DNA of 64,000 nt from positions 186,001 to 250,000 of the forward strand of contig NZ_AP023244.1 in NCBI RefSeq assembly GCF_016756495.1, in the 5' to 3' direction. The notes under the pieces were generated by a model that saw only the letters and a list, made by a program, of their open reading frames with translations, was not told the DNA's origin and did no database searches. The first letter of the stretch is position 1. Every line of letters begins with the position of its first letter. This DNA comes from Mesorhizobium sp. 113-3-3. GTDB lineage: Bacteria > Pseudomonadota > Alphaproteobacteria > Rhizobiales > Rhizobiaceae. Shown here one piece after another: positions 17,725 to 25,948 of the stretch. A program made the position numbers and the translations under genes.

Positions 17725-18654
17725 CTACGAGCAATCCTGATGTTTCGGCGCACTTGGATCCTCACTTCCAACGACCTCTTGGTTATACTTGAGGTAGCTC
17801 TCGTGCATTGCTGCCACGAGCTCCGGCCAGGGATCTGGCTTAAAGCCCGTCGTTTTTCTAAATAAGCCGGAATTTAGTGAGCGATCGACGGTGACGGACG
17901 TATCGGCAATAATATCTATTTCCTTGTCGTAGGCCTTGGATACAAGCGAAAGAAGATCAAATTTGTTGATCGGATCAGCCGAAACGTGAAAAAGGCCTCT
18001 TAGGTCGTTATTAGGGATCACAAATTCCTTGATCACACGCGCCAGTTCGACGGCAGGCAAGCCGGAGAAGACGGCATTCTTGTAGCCCCTGACTTCGCCT
18101 TGCTGGCTCAAAAACCAGTCGACCAGACTTTTTGAGCTCTCTAGCTCGTGACCGATGATTGAGGTGCGGAGCGTCACTGCATTCGGGTAATCGACCTCAC
18201 CCAGAAACTTCGTTCTCCCGTAGAGATCGTTCGCGTCGGCAAAGTCGGATTCGAGGTAATTTCCCTTGCTACCCGAGAAAACACAATCCGTGCTCACATG
18301 TATCAAACGAGCCCCAGCTACGCGCGAAAGCTGCGCCAAGCGATGAGGGAGAGACGCGTTGATTGACAGCGAGGTGAGATGGTTTCGCGAAGCGTCAAGC
18401 TGCTTGATGATGCCCACACAGTTTACGACGACATCCGGCCGGGCCTCGGCGAACACGGCCGTCAAATCTCCATCGTTCCGAACATCGAGGTTGGATATGA
18501 GGCTGCCGTGCTCGCGAGGCAGAAAATGGTGTTTTTTGGCGGACGATCGAAGGGTTCCAACGGTTTCATATCGATGATCGGCGGAGAAGAACCGGAAGAC
18601 CGCGTTTCCGAGCATCCCTCCAGCCCCCAGAACAAGGATACTGTTCGTCTTCAC
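17725..18654 (-). CDS. RmlD-like SDR reductase (WbvR-like, UDP-4-keto-6-deoxy-HexNAc reductase)
   Basis: 309 aa. A Rossmann start SILVLGAGGMLGNAVFRFF is followed by VVNCVGIIKQ, a catalytic serine in HVSTDCVFSG, and YGRTKFLGE with the YxxxK pair. This is the RmlD-type extended SDR fold. GTG 18654 is used because the upstream in-frame extension is not family-like. Unlike WbjC/CapF/FnlB it has no C-terminal cupin domain, which argues for the WbvR branch (reduction to UDP-L-RhaNAc). It is encoded between a WbjB/FnlA-type dehydratase and a C2-epimerase, in the usual cassette order. Confidence 0.8.
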   Translation of the reverse strand: MKTNSILVLGAGGMLGNAVFRFFSADHRYETVGTLRSSAKKHHFLPREHGSLISNLDVRNDGDLTAVFAEARPDVVVNCVGIIKQLDASRNHLTSLSINASLPHRLAQLSRVAGARLIHVSTDCVFSGSKGNYLESDFADANDLYGRTKFLGEVDYPNAVTLRTSIIGHELESSKSLVDWFLSQQGEVRGYKNAVFSGLPAVELARVIKEFVIPNNDLRGLFHVSADPINKFDLLSLVSKAYDKEIDIIADTSVTVDRSLNSGLFRKTTGFKPDPWPELVAAMHESYLKYNQEVVGSEDPSAPKHQDCS

Positions 18655-18795
18655 GTTACGCAGCGCCTTTTCTGGTGCGAACCTAAAACCATCGCCAGGA
18701 GATCTGTGTATTGGGCGCGGGCGCCCTTGGCCCGCGACCAAACGGCCAACCTTCCGAAGCCGTTGCAAACGGTACCAATGTCATGTCCATCTGGC

Positions 18796-19824
18796 TCACT
18801 CTTCGGGCTCGACATGCTCGCCACGGACAATAGCTTGCACAAACCGAAGCTTCATCAATAATGCCTGCATCTCCTTGACATCCAACCTTGTGGTGTTGTG
18901 CGAATTGTAGTCTGTCGCTTCCGAAATCTCGATCTCGCCCTGCTCGAAGAATTTTCCGTAGTTCAAATCACGCAAATCCGGCGGAACGCGATAGTAGTTG
19001 CCCAGGTCCTCCGCAGCCACTCTTTCCTCCCGGCTGAGCAAGGCCTCGAATAATTTCTCGCCGTGTCGCGTACCGATTATCCTGATCGGATGATCAGGGG
19101 CTCCCAGCAGGCCGGTCAGGGCCCTAGCCAAAGTCTCGATCGTTGCGGCCGGGGCCTTCTGCACGAAGATCTCACCGGGGTTGCCATGCTGGAAAGCGTA
19201 GAGCACCAGGTCGACCGCGTCGTCCAATGTCATCATGAAACGGGTCATAGCCGCGTCGGTGATTGTGATGGGCTGGCCGGCGCGAATCTGGTTGGTGAAC
19301 AACGGAATCACCGAGCCCCGCGAAGCCATGACATTGCCGTAGCGAGTAGCGCATATGGCGGTGCTGTTGCTCGAGCGCGACTTTGCGACGATAACCTTCT
19401 CCATCATCGCCTTGCTGATGCCCATGGCGTTGATTGGATACACTGCCTTATCCGTGCTCAGACAGATCACACGCTCGACACCACAGTTTATGGCGGCTTC
19501 CAGAGTGTTCTCCGTACCCAGCACGTTGGTCTTGACGGCCTCAAGCGGGTAGAATTCGCAGGACGGCACCTGTTTGAGCGCCGCGGCGTGATAAATGAAA
19601 TTCACCCCTCGTACGGCGTTGAGGACGGACTGATAGTCGCGCACGTCTCCAATATAGAACTTGACCTTGGAGTTGTTGTATTTCTTGCGCATGTCATCCT
19701 GCTTCTTCTCATCCCGGCTGAAGATGCGGATTTCAGCCAAATCGGAATCGAGAAAGCGCCGCAAAACGGCATTTCCGAATGAACCAGTGCCGCCGGTTAT
19801 GAGGAGAGTCTTGCCGGTAAACAT
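18796..19824 (-). CDS. UDP-GlcNAc 4,6-dehydratase/5-epimerase, WbjB/FnlA/CapE type
   Basis: 342-aa SDR. Typical stretches are MFTGKTLLITGGTGSFGNAV, FYIGDVRDYQSVLNAVRGV, HAAALKQVPSCEFYPLEAVK, CLSTDKAVYPINAMGISKAM (modified catalytic YxxxK region of inverting dehydratases), RYGNVMASRGSVIPLF, and near the end DYNSHNTTRLDV, the last being diagnostic for WbjB/FnlA. It makes UDP-2-acetamido-2,6-dideoxy-beta-L-arabino-hexos-4-ulose, which is also the PseB product. PseB is otherwise missing from the pse cluster in this window, so this enzyme may supply both branches. The gene lies 18 bp downstream of a GT4 gene. Confidence 0.9.
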   Translation of the reverse strand: MFTGKTLLITGGTGSFGNAVLRRFLDSDLAEIRIFSRDEKKQDDMRKKYNNSKVKFYIGDVRDYQSVLNAVRGVNFIYHAAALKQVPSCEFYPLEAVKTNVLGTENTLEAAINCGVERVICLSTDKAVYPINAMGISKAMMEKVIVAKSRSSNSTAICATRYGNVMASRGSVIPLFTNQIRAGQPITITDAAMTRFMMTLDDAVDLVLYAFQHGNPGEIFVQKAPAATIETLARALTGLLGAPDHPIRIIGTRHGEKLFEALLSREERVAAEDLGNYYRVPPDLRDLNYGKFFEQGEIEISEATDYNSHNTTRLDVKEMQALLMKLRFVQAIVRGEHVEPEE

Positions 19825-19842
19825 CGAGGATCCTTTTTAACT

Positions 19843-21009
19843 TCAACTGGCTGCAACAGAACGGAACATTTCCAGAGTGTCCGCTCGCGCCCGGTCGGAT
19901 GCGGCGTAGCGTTTGGCGAATTCAATCGCGGCCATTCGCAGCGATCGTTGTTCTTGGGAATCTCTGTCCGCCGCGACCGCTATTTGCTGTCGCCATATCT
20001 CGATAGAAGCGAGGGGGACTACTGTGATTGCGCCGGATGGGACGGCCCGCCAAGGTGTCCGATCACTGACCAGGACGGGGGTACCGGCGCGCAGAGCCTC
20101 AAAGACAACATGCCCGAAATTTTCCCCCAAGGTGGGAAACGCGAACAGATCATATACGGCGAACGTTGGGGAGACTTCATGGGGCTCCAGCATTCCACGA
20201 TATTCGACAGTGATATGGGAAGGCAGCCGTTTGATAATGGCCCGGCAGTTCTGCCAGTAGGCAGCGTCCTCCATAGGTCCAAAAACGCTGAGTTTGATCT
20301 TGCGGTCCACTCGGGAAAGAATTTCGAGGAGGCCAGCCAGATTCTTCATTGGTGAGATTCGCGATATGAAGGCGATGGCCAGTTGGCCCGCCGTTTTTCG
20401 CGGATGTTCCCAAACCCTGGAATATTTGCTTGCCGCGGACACCGGGTCGGCGGCGAGATGGATTTTCCCTGTTGAACACGGAAACTGACGCTGAATATCC
20501 TCAGCTTCCAATGGGGTGGAGGCGTGCCAATGCACACCTCGATACAGTCCCACCAGCCTGGCGCAGCTCAGATAGATCCCCTTTTTAAGACGCTTGATCG
20601 AGAGCGCACCGGCAGAAAATTCGCCTCGTGGCGCAATGCAGACGTTCGCGCCCTTTCTCCGGACAAAACGTTGGCTGAGATACATCGAAATGGACGATCT
20701 GTATCCGAAGAAGCTGTTCAGATATAGAACATCGAAGCTATATGGCTCCGCCGCCTTGGCCATGTGCCTGGCGTTAAATTTGCTCGGGTCGGCATAATAT
20801 ATCAAACCACTTGCCGAGCGCTGCCACTTATTGACACGGACTCCCGGATACGGCTCGTCGGAACCCAGATCACGATCCCTGGTGAAAATCAAAAACTCAA
20901 CGCTGCTGCCCAGAGCTTCGCACATATTGGCAAGCGTACGAATTGGTCCGCCACCCTTGAAACCTGGCAAATAAAACTCGACAACACAAAGAACTTTGAT
21001 CTTGTTCAT
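19843..21009 (-). CDS. Glycosyltransferase family 4
   Basis: 388-aa GT-B enzyme. The N-terminus KIKVLCVVEFYLPGFKGGGP contains the donor/acceptor loop GGGPIRT. The C-terminal half contains FISRISPMKNLAGLLEIL and PTLGENFGHVVFEAL, the E-x7-E nucleotide-sugar-binding motif (E...E in GENFGHVVFE). APRGEFSAGALSIKRLKKGI is typical of a subgroup acting in capsule and EPS loci. The start is ATG 21009; a GTG six bases upstream is also possible. It lies between the capsule-synthesis gene and the dehydratase. Donor and acceptor sugars are unknown. Confidence 0.87.
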   Translation of the reverse strand: MNKIKVLCVVEFYLPGFKGGGPIRTLANMCEALGSSVEFLIFTRDRDLGSDEPYPGVRVNKWQRSASGLIYYADPSKFNARHMAKAAEPYSFDVLYLNSFFGYRSSISMYLSQRFVRRKGANVCIAPRGEFSAGALSIKRLKKGIYLSCARLVGLYRGVHWHASTPLEAEDIQRQFPCSTGKIHLAADPVSAASKYSRVWEHPRKTAGQLAIAFISRISPMKNLAGLLEILSRVDRKIKLSVFGPMEDAAYWQNCRAIIKRLPSHITVEYRGMLEPHEVSPTFAVYDLFAFPTLGENFGHVVFEALRAGTPVLVSDRTPWRAVPSGAITVVPLASIEIWRQQIAVAADRDSQEQRSLRMAAIEFAKRYAASDRARADTLEMFRSVAAS

Positions 21010-21086
21010 GTCCACACAAGCAACAATACGCCTGCCAGCGCTCGCGCTTTGAGGCGAGAGTTGTATCTAGGCGTGCCTTTTAAGCT

Positions 21087-22550
21087 TTAAGCTGCGCTCT
21101 TTATCGGCGGGAACCCGTGCAATTGCCCCGACCTTCTTAATTCGCCGTAGATATGCTCGGCAGCTTGAGCGGCTGGCTCACGATCGAGCATAAGATTAAG
21201 TGTTCCCGGCAAGGTCGATAGCCAATAGGCGCAGACAAAATCGTGATTGTACTGGTCGTCCCAGCTTGTCGCAGAGGTCAGGCCATCTGAGATGATGCGG
21301 CGTAGATTGGCGGGGTTTTCTACCTGGATGACGCCCTTGTGAAATCCATAAAATACACGGCCATACAGAAACACCCGCCTTTTAAGCAGAAGCGCCTCGT
21401 AACCGACCGTGCTTGTGAGAGTGATGACCCCGACAGACGATTTGATGAGCTGCTTTGTCGGTTCGTCCGGCCCCAGCAACCTTACATTGGGCAGAGACCG
21501 TATACGTTGGTAAAATTCGAGCGAGGGGTATGCCCAGGCGCTCATATGATCCTTGACATATAGGCGGACGCCCTCGGGCAGACTGAAGGCAATGTTGCGA
21601 ATGACTTCATATTCGTCGAGGTAGGCCCCAGCCAGGATCGACGTCGAAGCTTCGGGGTGGAAGTGCATCGGATATAGAAGAAATAGCTCACCAGCCACGG
21701 CTTGCTGATACATGTCGCGAACCCTGCCGGCTTTAAGACGGCGACGCACATTGCGCAGAAAGAGGCTTACATGTGTGCGCAGGGGATTGCCGATCTGGAA
21801 CGAATTCGTACGGCTATCAGACGCGTGGCGTAGCAGCGCCCTGATCTTACTGATGCGGTCTCGTCTAAAGTACCGCTTAAACAAGGCGATACGTTCCAAC
21901 CCATTGATTTTCATATAGTCGGGAACAATCGTTTCGATGTTGGCGATGTAGCTCGCTACCCACCGGTGAACATCCGGCGCCACGGTCTTTTGACCATTTC
22001 GAATTTCTGCAAAAGCCGTCTCGACAGAGTTGTCCGCCAGCGGATCTGCCGTAACCGAAAACCGACCGGGTAGGCGCGAGGCGCCTAAACCAAAATAAAC
22101 GGCTTGCCGTTCCTGGGCCACGAAGAGTGCGAAATGCGAAAATGTGTTCGAGACATTTTCATACAAGACGAGATCCGTGCCATGCTTGTCGAATATCTCC
22201 TCGAAAAATGATAGCAGCGCGCTTTTCAGTCGATCGAAATACTCAAGATCGGCATCATCTCCCCAGACCCCATAGACCTGCGCACGCTCAAAGTCAGAGA
22301 GCAGGGCGGAGTTCAAATCATATTCGGCATAGCGGGCTAGAATACCGAAATCGACATGATGGCTGGCGAAGAAGGTCGAGAAATCGTAGATCGCAGCGAA
22401 GCCTGCGGTATCCAAGCCGTTCTCCTCGCGAGAAAACGCGCTGTCAACCGCAACCGCCACGGTGGCGCCGTCGTTGCTGAAACGCGCCGCCAGCGCGTTG
22501 AAAAAATGAAAATAGTTCGGCGCACTATTGGACAGGAGCAGAATGTTCAT
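21087..22550 (-). CDS. Capsule polysaccharide synthesis family protein (KpsC/KpsS-like), candidate Pse transferase
   Basis: 487 aa. The start MNILLLSNSAPNYFHFFNAL resembles a GT-B fold. The C-terminal half contains LYPMHFHPEASTSILAGAYL, VRLYVKDHMSAWAYPS, LPNVRLLGPDEPTKQLIKSS and GVITLTSTVGYEALL, which match the Capsule_synth pattern (HPEAS; KDHP/S; TSTVGYEA). Those proteins are Kdo or capsule transferases. The gene overlaps pseI by four bases (ATGA), placing it at the end of the pseudaminic-acid genes and suggesting it transfers the nonulosonic acid. This role is inferred from fold and position. No membrane segment was seen. Confidence 0.72.
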   Translation of the reverse strand: MNILLLSNSAPNYFHFFNALAARFSNDGATVAVAVDSAFSREENGLDTAGFAAIYDFSTFFASHHVDFGILARYAEYDLNSALLSDFERAQVYGVWGDDADLEYFDRLKSALLSFFEEIFDKHGTDLVLYENVSNTFSHFALFVAQERQAVYFGLGASRLPGRFSVTADPLADNSVETAFAEIRNGQKTVAPDVHRWVASYIANIETIVPDYMKINGLERIALFKRYFRRDRISKIRALLRHASDSRTNSFQIGNPLRTHVSLFLRNVRRRLKAGRVRDMYQQAVAGELFLLYPMHFHPEASTSILAGAYLDEYEVIRNIAFSLPEGVRLYVKDHMSAWAYPSLEFYQRIRSLPNVRLLGPDEPTKQLIKSSVGVITLTSTVGYEALLLKRRVFLYGRVFYGFHKGVIQVENPANLRRIISDGLTSATSWDDQYNHDFVCAYWLSTLPGTLNLMLDREPAAQAAEHIYGELRRSGQLHGFPPIKSAA

Positions 22551-23608
22551 CTTGGCGGCCAGCTATCGATCAGTTCCGGGAGTACGGCCGTGGACGACCG
22601 AACGTCCCGGGTCACTTTACGGCCCAACACTGCTTCGAGATTTTTAGGCGCTAGCCCAAACCCTGGTCGTACGCTGCGTATGCAGTCTCGAGTGATGACA
22701 TCACCTGCCTTCAGGTCCCGTACAAAATACAGCGACCGGCGGAACTTGACGTTCCCCTGCTCACTCGATTTGCGCCCATAGTCGACCTTGCCGAGCGCCT
22801 GCCAGGCCGTTTTCGCTCCGGCGCACAATGCTGCCATTTCGGCAGGCTCCAGTGAGAAGCTATCGTCTGGGCCGCCGCCGCCGCGGTCGAGGGTGAAGTG
22901 CTTTTCAATAATCGAGGCACCCAACGCCACACTGGTAATGGCAGTGGTATTGTCCAGCGTATGATCAGAAAGGCCCGTGACCAGCCCGAACCGGTCAATC
23001 ATGTCGCCTATGGTGTGCAGATTGTAGTCATCGGCCGGGGCCGGATAGCCGCTGACGCAATGCAGAATGGCCAATTCCCTGCAGCCGCCGTCACGTGCAG
23101 CATCGATGGCTTCCTGGATTTCGTCTGCATCCGCCATGCCAGTCGAGATGATCATCGGTTTGCCGGTGCTGGCGGCATATTTGATCAACGGCAGATCGAC
23201 AGCTTCGAACGAGGCGATCTTGTAAGCTGGCGCATTCAGATCCTCCAGGAGATCAATCGCCGTACTGTCGAAAGGCGAGCTGAAGATGGTCGTGCCCACC
23301 TTGCGGGCATGGTCGAAGAGGAGCTTGTGCCAATCCCACGGCATATGCGCTTCTTCATAGAGATCGTAGAGTCTTCGCCCATCCCACAAACCGCCTTTGA
23401 TGCGGAATTCCTCGCCATCGCTATCGAGCGTGATCGTATCGGGTTTGTAGGTCTGCAGCTTGACGGCATCTGCTCCGGCCTTTTTGGCCTCCTCGACGAT
23501 CTGTAGCGCCGTTTCGATTCTGCCGTTGTGGTTGGCGGACAGTTCGGCAATGACATAGGGGGGCTGGTCCGGGCCGATCAGACGCCCGGCGATCTGGATA
23601 CAGTTCAA
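22547..23608 (-). CDS. pseI: Pseudaminic acid synthase
   Basis: 353-aa NeuB-family enzyme condensing 2,4-diacetamido-2,4,6-trideoxy-L-altrose with phosphoenolpyruvate. The barrel contains YVIAELSANHNG, AGADAVKLQTYKPDTITL, FSSPFDSTAIDLLEDL, AYKIASFEAVDLPLI and GLSDHT; the C-terminal SAF (antifreeze-like) domain contains KFRRSLYFVRDLKAGDVI. The SPFD and KIASFE variants favour PseI over sialic acid synthase. The start is TTG 23608, overlapping the pseH stop (ATTGA). It is embedded in a pseC-F-G-H-I run with four-base overlaps, consistent with one polycistronic unit. Confidence 0.93.
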   Translation of the reverse strand: MNCIQIAGRLIGPDQPPYVIAELSANHNGRIETALQIVEEAKKAGADAVKLQTYKPDTITLDSDGEEFRIKGGLWDGRRLYDLYEEAHMPWDWHKLLFDHARKVGTTIFSSPFDSTAIDLLEDLNAPAYKIASFEAVDLPLIKYAASTGKPMIISTGMADADEIQEAIDAARDGGCRELAILHCVSGYPAPADDYNLHTIGDMIDRFGLVTGLSDHTLDNTTAITSVALGASIIEKHFTLDRGGGGPDDSFSLEPAEMAALCAGAKTAWQALGKVDYGRKSSEQGNVKFRRSLYFVRDLKAGDVITRDCIRSVRPGFGLAPKNLEAVLGRKVTRDVRSSTAVLPELIDSWPPR

Positions 23609-24135
23609 TTGGGTTCTCCAAGAGGTATCATTCGGACAATCCAGTCGCTTTTCAGCAACCCAAAGCAAACGATGGAACGATACGACCCCTGGATCCGTTG
23701 TTGCTCCCGCAATACACCCTCCTGAGCAAAACCCAAACGTTCGTGCAGCGCGATAGAGGCCGTGTTGAAATCAACCGCTTGGCCGCAGACCTTATGCAGG
23801 TTCAATTCACCGAATGCATAAGTCAGCGCCGCGAAACCGAGCTTTTTGCCGGTTCCTTTTGTTGCCTTGGGATCGGCATAAAATCCCCAGTTCGACACCC
23901 CGTCGTCAGCGACATTGTCGAACTGGACGTAGCCGATAGGGACTTCTCCAACCATAGCTATCAGCAACCGGCGAGTTTCGTCATGGCACAGCCGGGAGAA
24001 CCAATTGCGGTGCTCGTCCAGGCCGATTTCGTGCTGAGTAAACATGAAACGACGCACGTCCCAATGATTTCGCCATGCCAAAACCATAGGCAGGTCATCA
24101 ACGATCATCGCGCGAACGCGGCACAGCTCAGACAT
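23605..24135 (-). CDS. pseH: GNAT N-acetyltransferase of pseudaminic acid synthesis
   Basis: 176 aa. The GNAT fold is visible in MVLAWRNHWDVRRFMFTQ, IGYVQFDNV, WGFYADPKATKGTGKKLGFA (acetyl-CoA pyrophosphate loop), LHKVCGQAVDFNTASIALHE and RLGFAQEGVLREQ. It would acetylate the 4-amino group of UDP-4-amino-4,6-dideoxy-beta-L-AltNAc. ATG 24135 is used; it overlaps the end of pseG by 8 bp. Placement between pseG and pseI supports the assignment over ribosomal-protein acetyltransferases of similar sequence. Confidence 0.88.
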   Translation of the reverse strand: MSELCRVRAMIVDDLPMVLAWRNHWDVRRFMFTQHEIGLDEHRNWFSRLCHDETRRLLIAMVGEVPIGYVQFDNVADDGVSNWGFYADPKATKGTGKKLGFAALTYAFGELNLHKVCGQAVDFNTASIALHERLGFAQEGVLREQQRIQGSYRSIVCFGLLKSDWIVRMIPLGEPN

Positions 24136-25225
24136 GTTCACAGACCATTCGATCGGCGGTCCGGGCAACGCCTTCTCCGTCAGTGACCCTTGCGGCTGCG
24201 TTGCTTAGATCAAGGAGAAACTGACTAACCGTCCCTGACACCAGGCGCTCCTCCAAGTGCGTTACAACTTGCGAAGGCTTCTGCAGGGCCACGACGGCCC
24301 CTGAAACTTGTAGCGCCTCGGCAACGGGATGTTGGTTGTCCGCCAGCACCAACACAAAGCTGGGCAGGCCCATGCAGCAGCGCTCCCAGGACGTGCTTCC
24401 GGCCGCGCCGATCGCAAGGTCGCTTTCGGCCATCAAGCGGGCCATGTCGCTCACACCGACGAGAACTCGAGTCGGGTAGCGCATTGCGGCCGCACGGACA
24501 CGCACCTGATCTATCCAGGGCGCGTGCGGCCCCATGACAACCGTAATCCGGACATTCGGGGGCAAGGTCCCCTCATCGAGCGCGTCCAACACAGAGCCCG
24601 TGACGTTCTCCTTGTCTACACCGCCCATGGTAACGAGCAGATGCTCGAGTTTCGGTTGGACCCGACGAGCTAGACTCGCTGCGCGCAGCTTCGCGAATTC
24701 GGGTCGAAGAAGCGCATAGTTCGGTCCGAACAACGTGATGGCGTGGTCGCCCAGGAGGCCATCGTAGTCCCCTCGCGTGCGGCCGAGACTCTGGTCGAGC
24801 AACAGATCGCAATCGTGCGGGCGGTCAGCCAAGTCGTCGATGACCATCAGGTGTCGACAGGCAGGATGAAGTTCTTCCTCCCAGCGGCAGTCTAGCCCGT
24901 AATGATCCACGACCAGACAGTCCACCGCCCCGATGGCCTGGCGCGTTTCCTGGGCATCTCGAGCCCAGTCCGTCCCCAGCCAGTAGGCATGGGGTGGAAC
25001 CGCGCACGCCTTAATGCCGTCCGCAGGCGGTTTGGGGAGCGCGACGGCCGTATAGCCGCGCTCTGCTATGAGGTTCATAAGGTGGCCATTGTGTAGGCGG
25101 CAAATGAACAGGCTTTCCGCGCCGCGCTCGCGAAGCGCGTCAGCCAGCGTGAGACAGCGCATGACATGACCCGTGCCAATCTCGATCGAGGCATCAGTTC
25201 GAAAGGCGATCTGCATGCGTTTCAT
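24128..25225 (-). CDS. pseG: UDP-2,4-diacetamido-2,4,6-trideoxy-beta-L-altropyranose hydrolase
   Basis: 365-aa GT-B-like hydrolase that removes UDP before condensation by PseI. The start MKRMQIAFRTDASIEIGTGH continues into VMRCLTLADALRERG, with the catalytic-region histidine in GTGHVMRC. Later blocks are HLMVIDDLADRPHDCDLLLDQ, LLVTMGGVDKENVTG and IGAAGSTSWERCCMGLP, all typical of PseG. A second in-frame ATG at 25216 is equally plausible. It lies 21 bp downstream of pseF. Confidence 0.9.
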   Translation of the reverse strand: MKRMQIAFRTDASIEIGTGHVMRCLTLADALRERGAESLFICRLHNGHLMNLIAERGYTAVALPKPPADGIKACAVPPHAYWLGTDWARDAQETRQAIGAVDCLVVDHYGLDCRWEEELHPACRHLMVIDDLADRPHDCDLLLDQSLGRTRGDYDGLLGDHAITLFGPNYALLRPEFAKLRAASLARRVQPKLEHLLVTMGGVDKENVTGSVLDALDEGTLPPNVRITVVMGPHAPWIDQVRVRAAAMRYPTRVLVGVSDMARLMAESDLAIGAAGSTSWERCCMGLPSFVLVLADNQHPVAEALQVSGAVVALQKPSQVVTHLEERLVSGTVSQFLLDLSNAAARVTDGEGVARTADRMVCEHV

Positions 25226-25246
25226 TCACTGTGGGACAATTTTGGA

Positions 25247-25948
25247 TCATTCCGATCCTGTGTCCGGGTTCAGAACCCGGAACATATACTCCGCACGCAT
25301 CCAATCCTCGGGTGTGTCGATGTCTTGCACACGATGGCGTGGCAAGAGCACTGGGACGCTGCCTTCGCCGAACACAGGCTTGTTCTCGAGCCATGCCTCT
25401 GAGCGACCCCAGTAAAATTGACCGGCGTCGTGCCAGGCTTCCTCAAGGTCTTGAGAGCGACTCCCAAGATGCTCAGGCTGGAACATTGCCAAGCGTTGGC
25501 CTGCCGTGATCCGCAACGCCCGGTGAATGGGAAAGGCGTAGCTCGTCACTGAGAAGGCGAAGTCGGCCTCGGTCGCCCGAAGCATCTCCAGGCCCCGTCG
25601 CACGTCGCTCGCCCGCACAAATGGCGCAGTGGCGTAGATACAACAGACCTCACTGGCAGGAGCTCCCTCCCCCGCCTGCCATCGGATGGCGTGTGCCACG
25701 ACGGGAACAGTTCCAGTGTGGTCGTCAGACAGTTCACTCGGGCGCATGAAAGGCACTTCTGCGCCGTATTCTTTTGCCACCTCGGCGATCTCACCATCGT
25801 CCGTGCTGACGATGATACGGTCGAAACAGGCGCTCTGTTTGGCTGCGCGGATCGACCACGCAACGATCGGCAGACCGCCAAAAGTGCGGATGTTTTTGCG
25901 GGGGATGCGCTTTGAACCGCCCCGCGCCGGAATCACGGCGAGCCTCAT
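25247..25948 (-). CDS. pseF: Pseudaminic acid cytidylyltransferase
   Basis: 233 aa. The enzyme activates the sugar as CMP-Pse. The CMP-NeuAc synthetase family signature MRLAVIPARGGSKRIPRKNI is at the N-terminus, followed by DRIIVSTDDGEIAEVAKEYG, a central CCIYATAPFVRASDVRRGL and an FYWGRSEAWLE block. Its start overlaps the pseC stop by four bases. The product would be used by a transferase in this locus. Confidence 0.93.
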   Translation of the reverse strand: MRLAVIPARGGSKRIPRKNIRTFGGLPIVAWSIRAAKQSACFDRIIVSTDDGEIAEVAKEYGAEVPFMRPSELSDDHTGTVPVVAHAIRWQAGEGAPASEVCCIYATAPFVRASDVRRGLEMLRATEADFAFSVTSYAFPIHRALRITAGQRLAMFQPEHLGSRSQDLEEAWHDAGQFYWGRSEAWLENKPVFGEGSVPVLLPRHRVQDIDTPEDWMRAEYMFRVLNPDTGSE

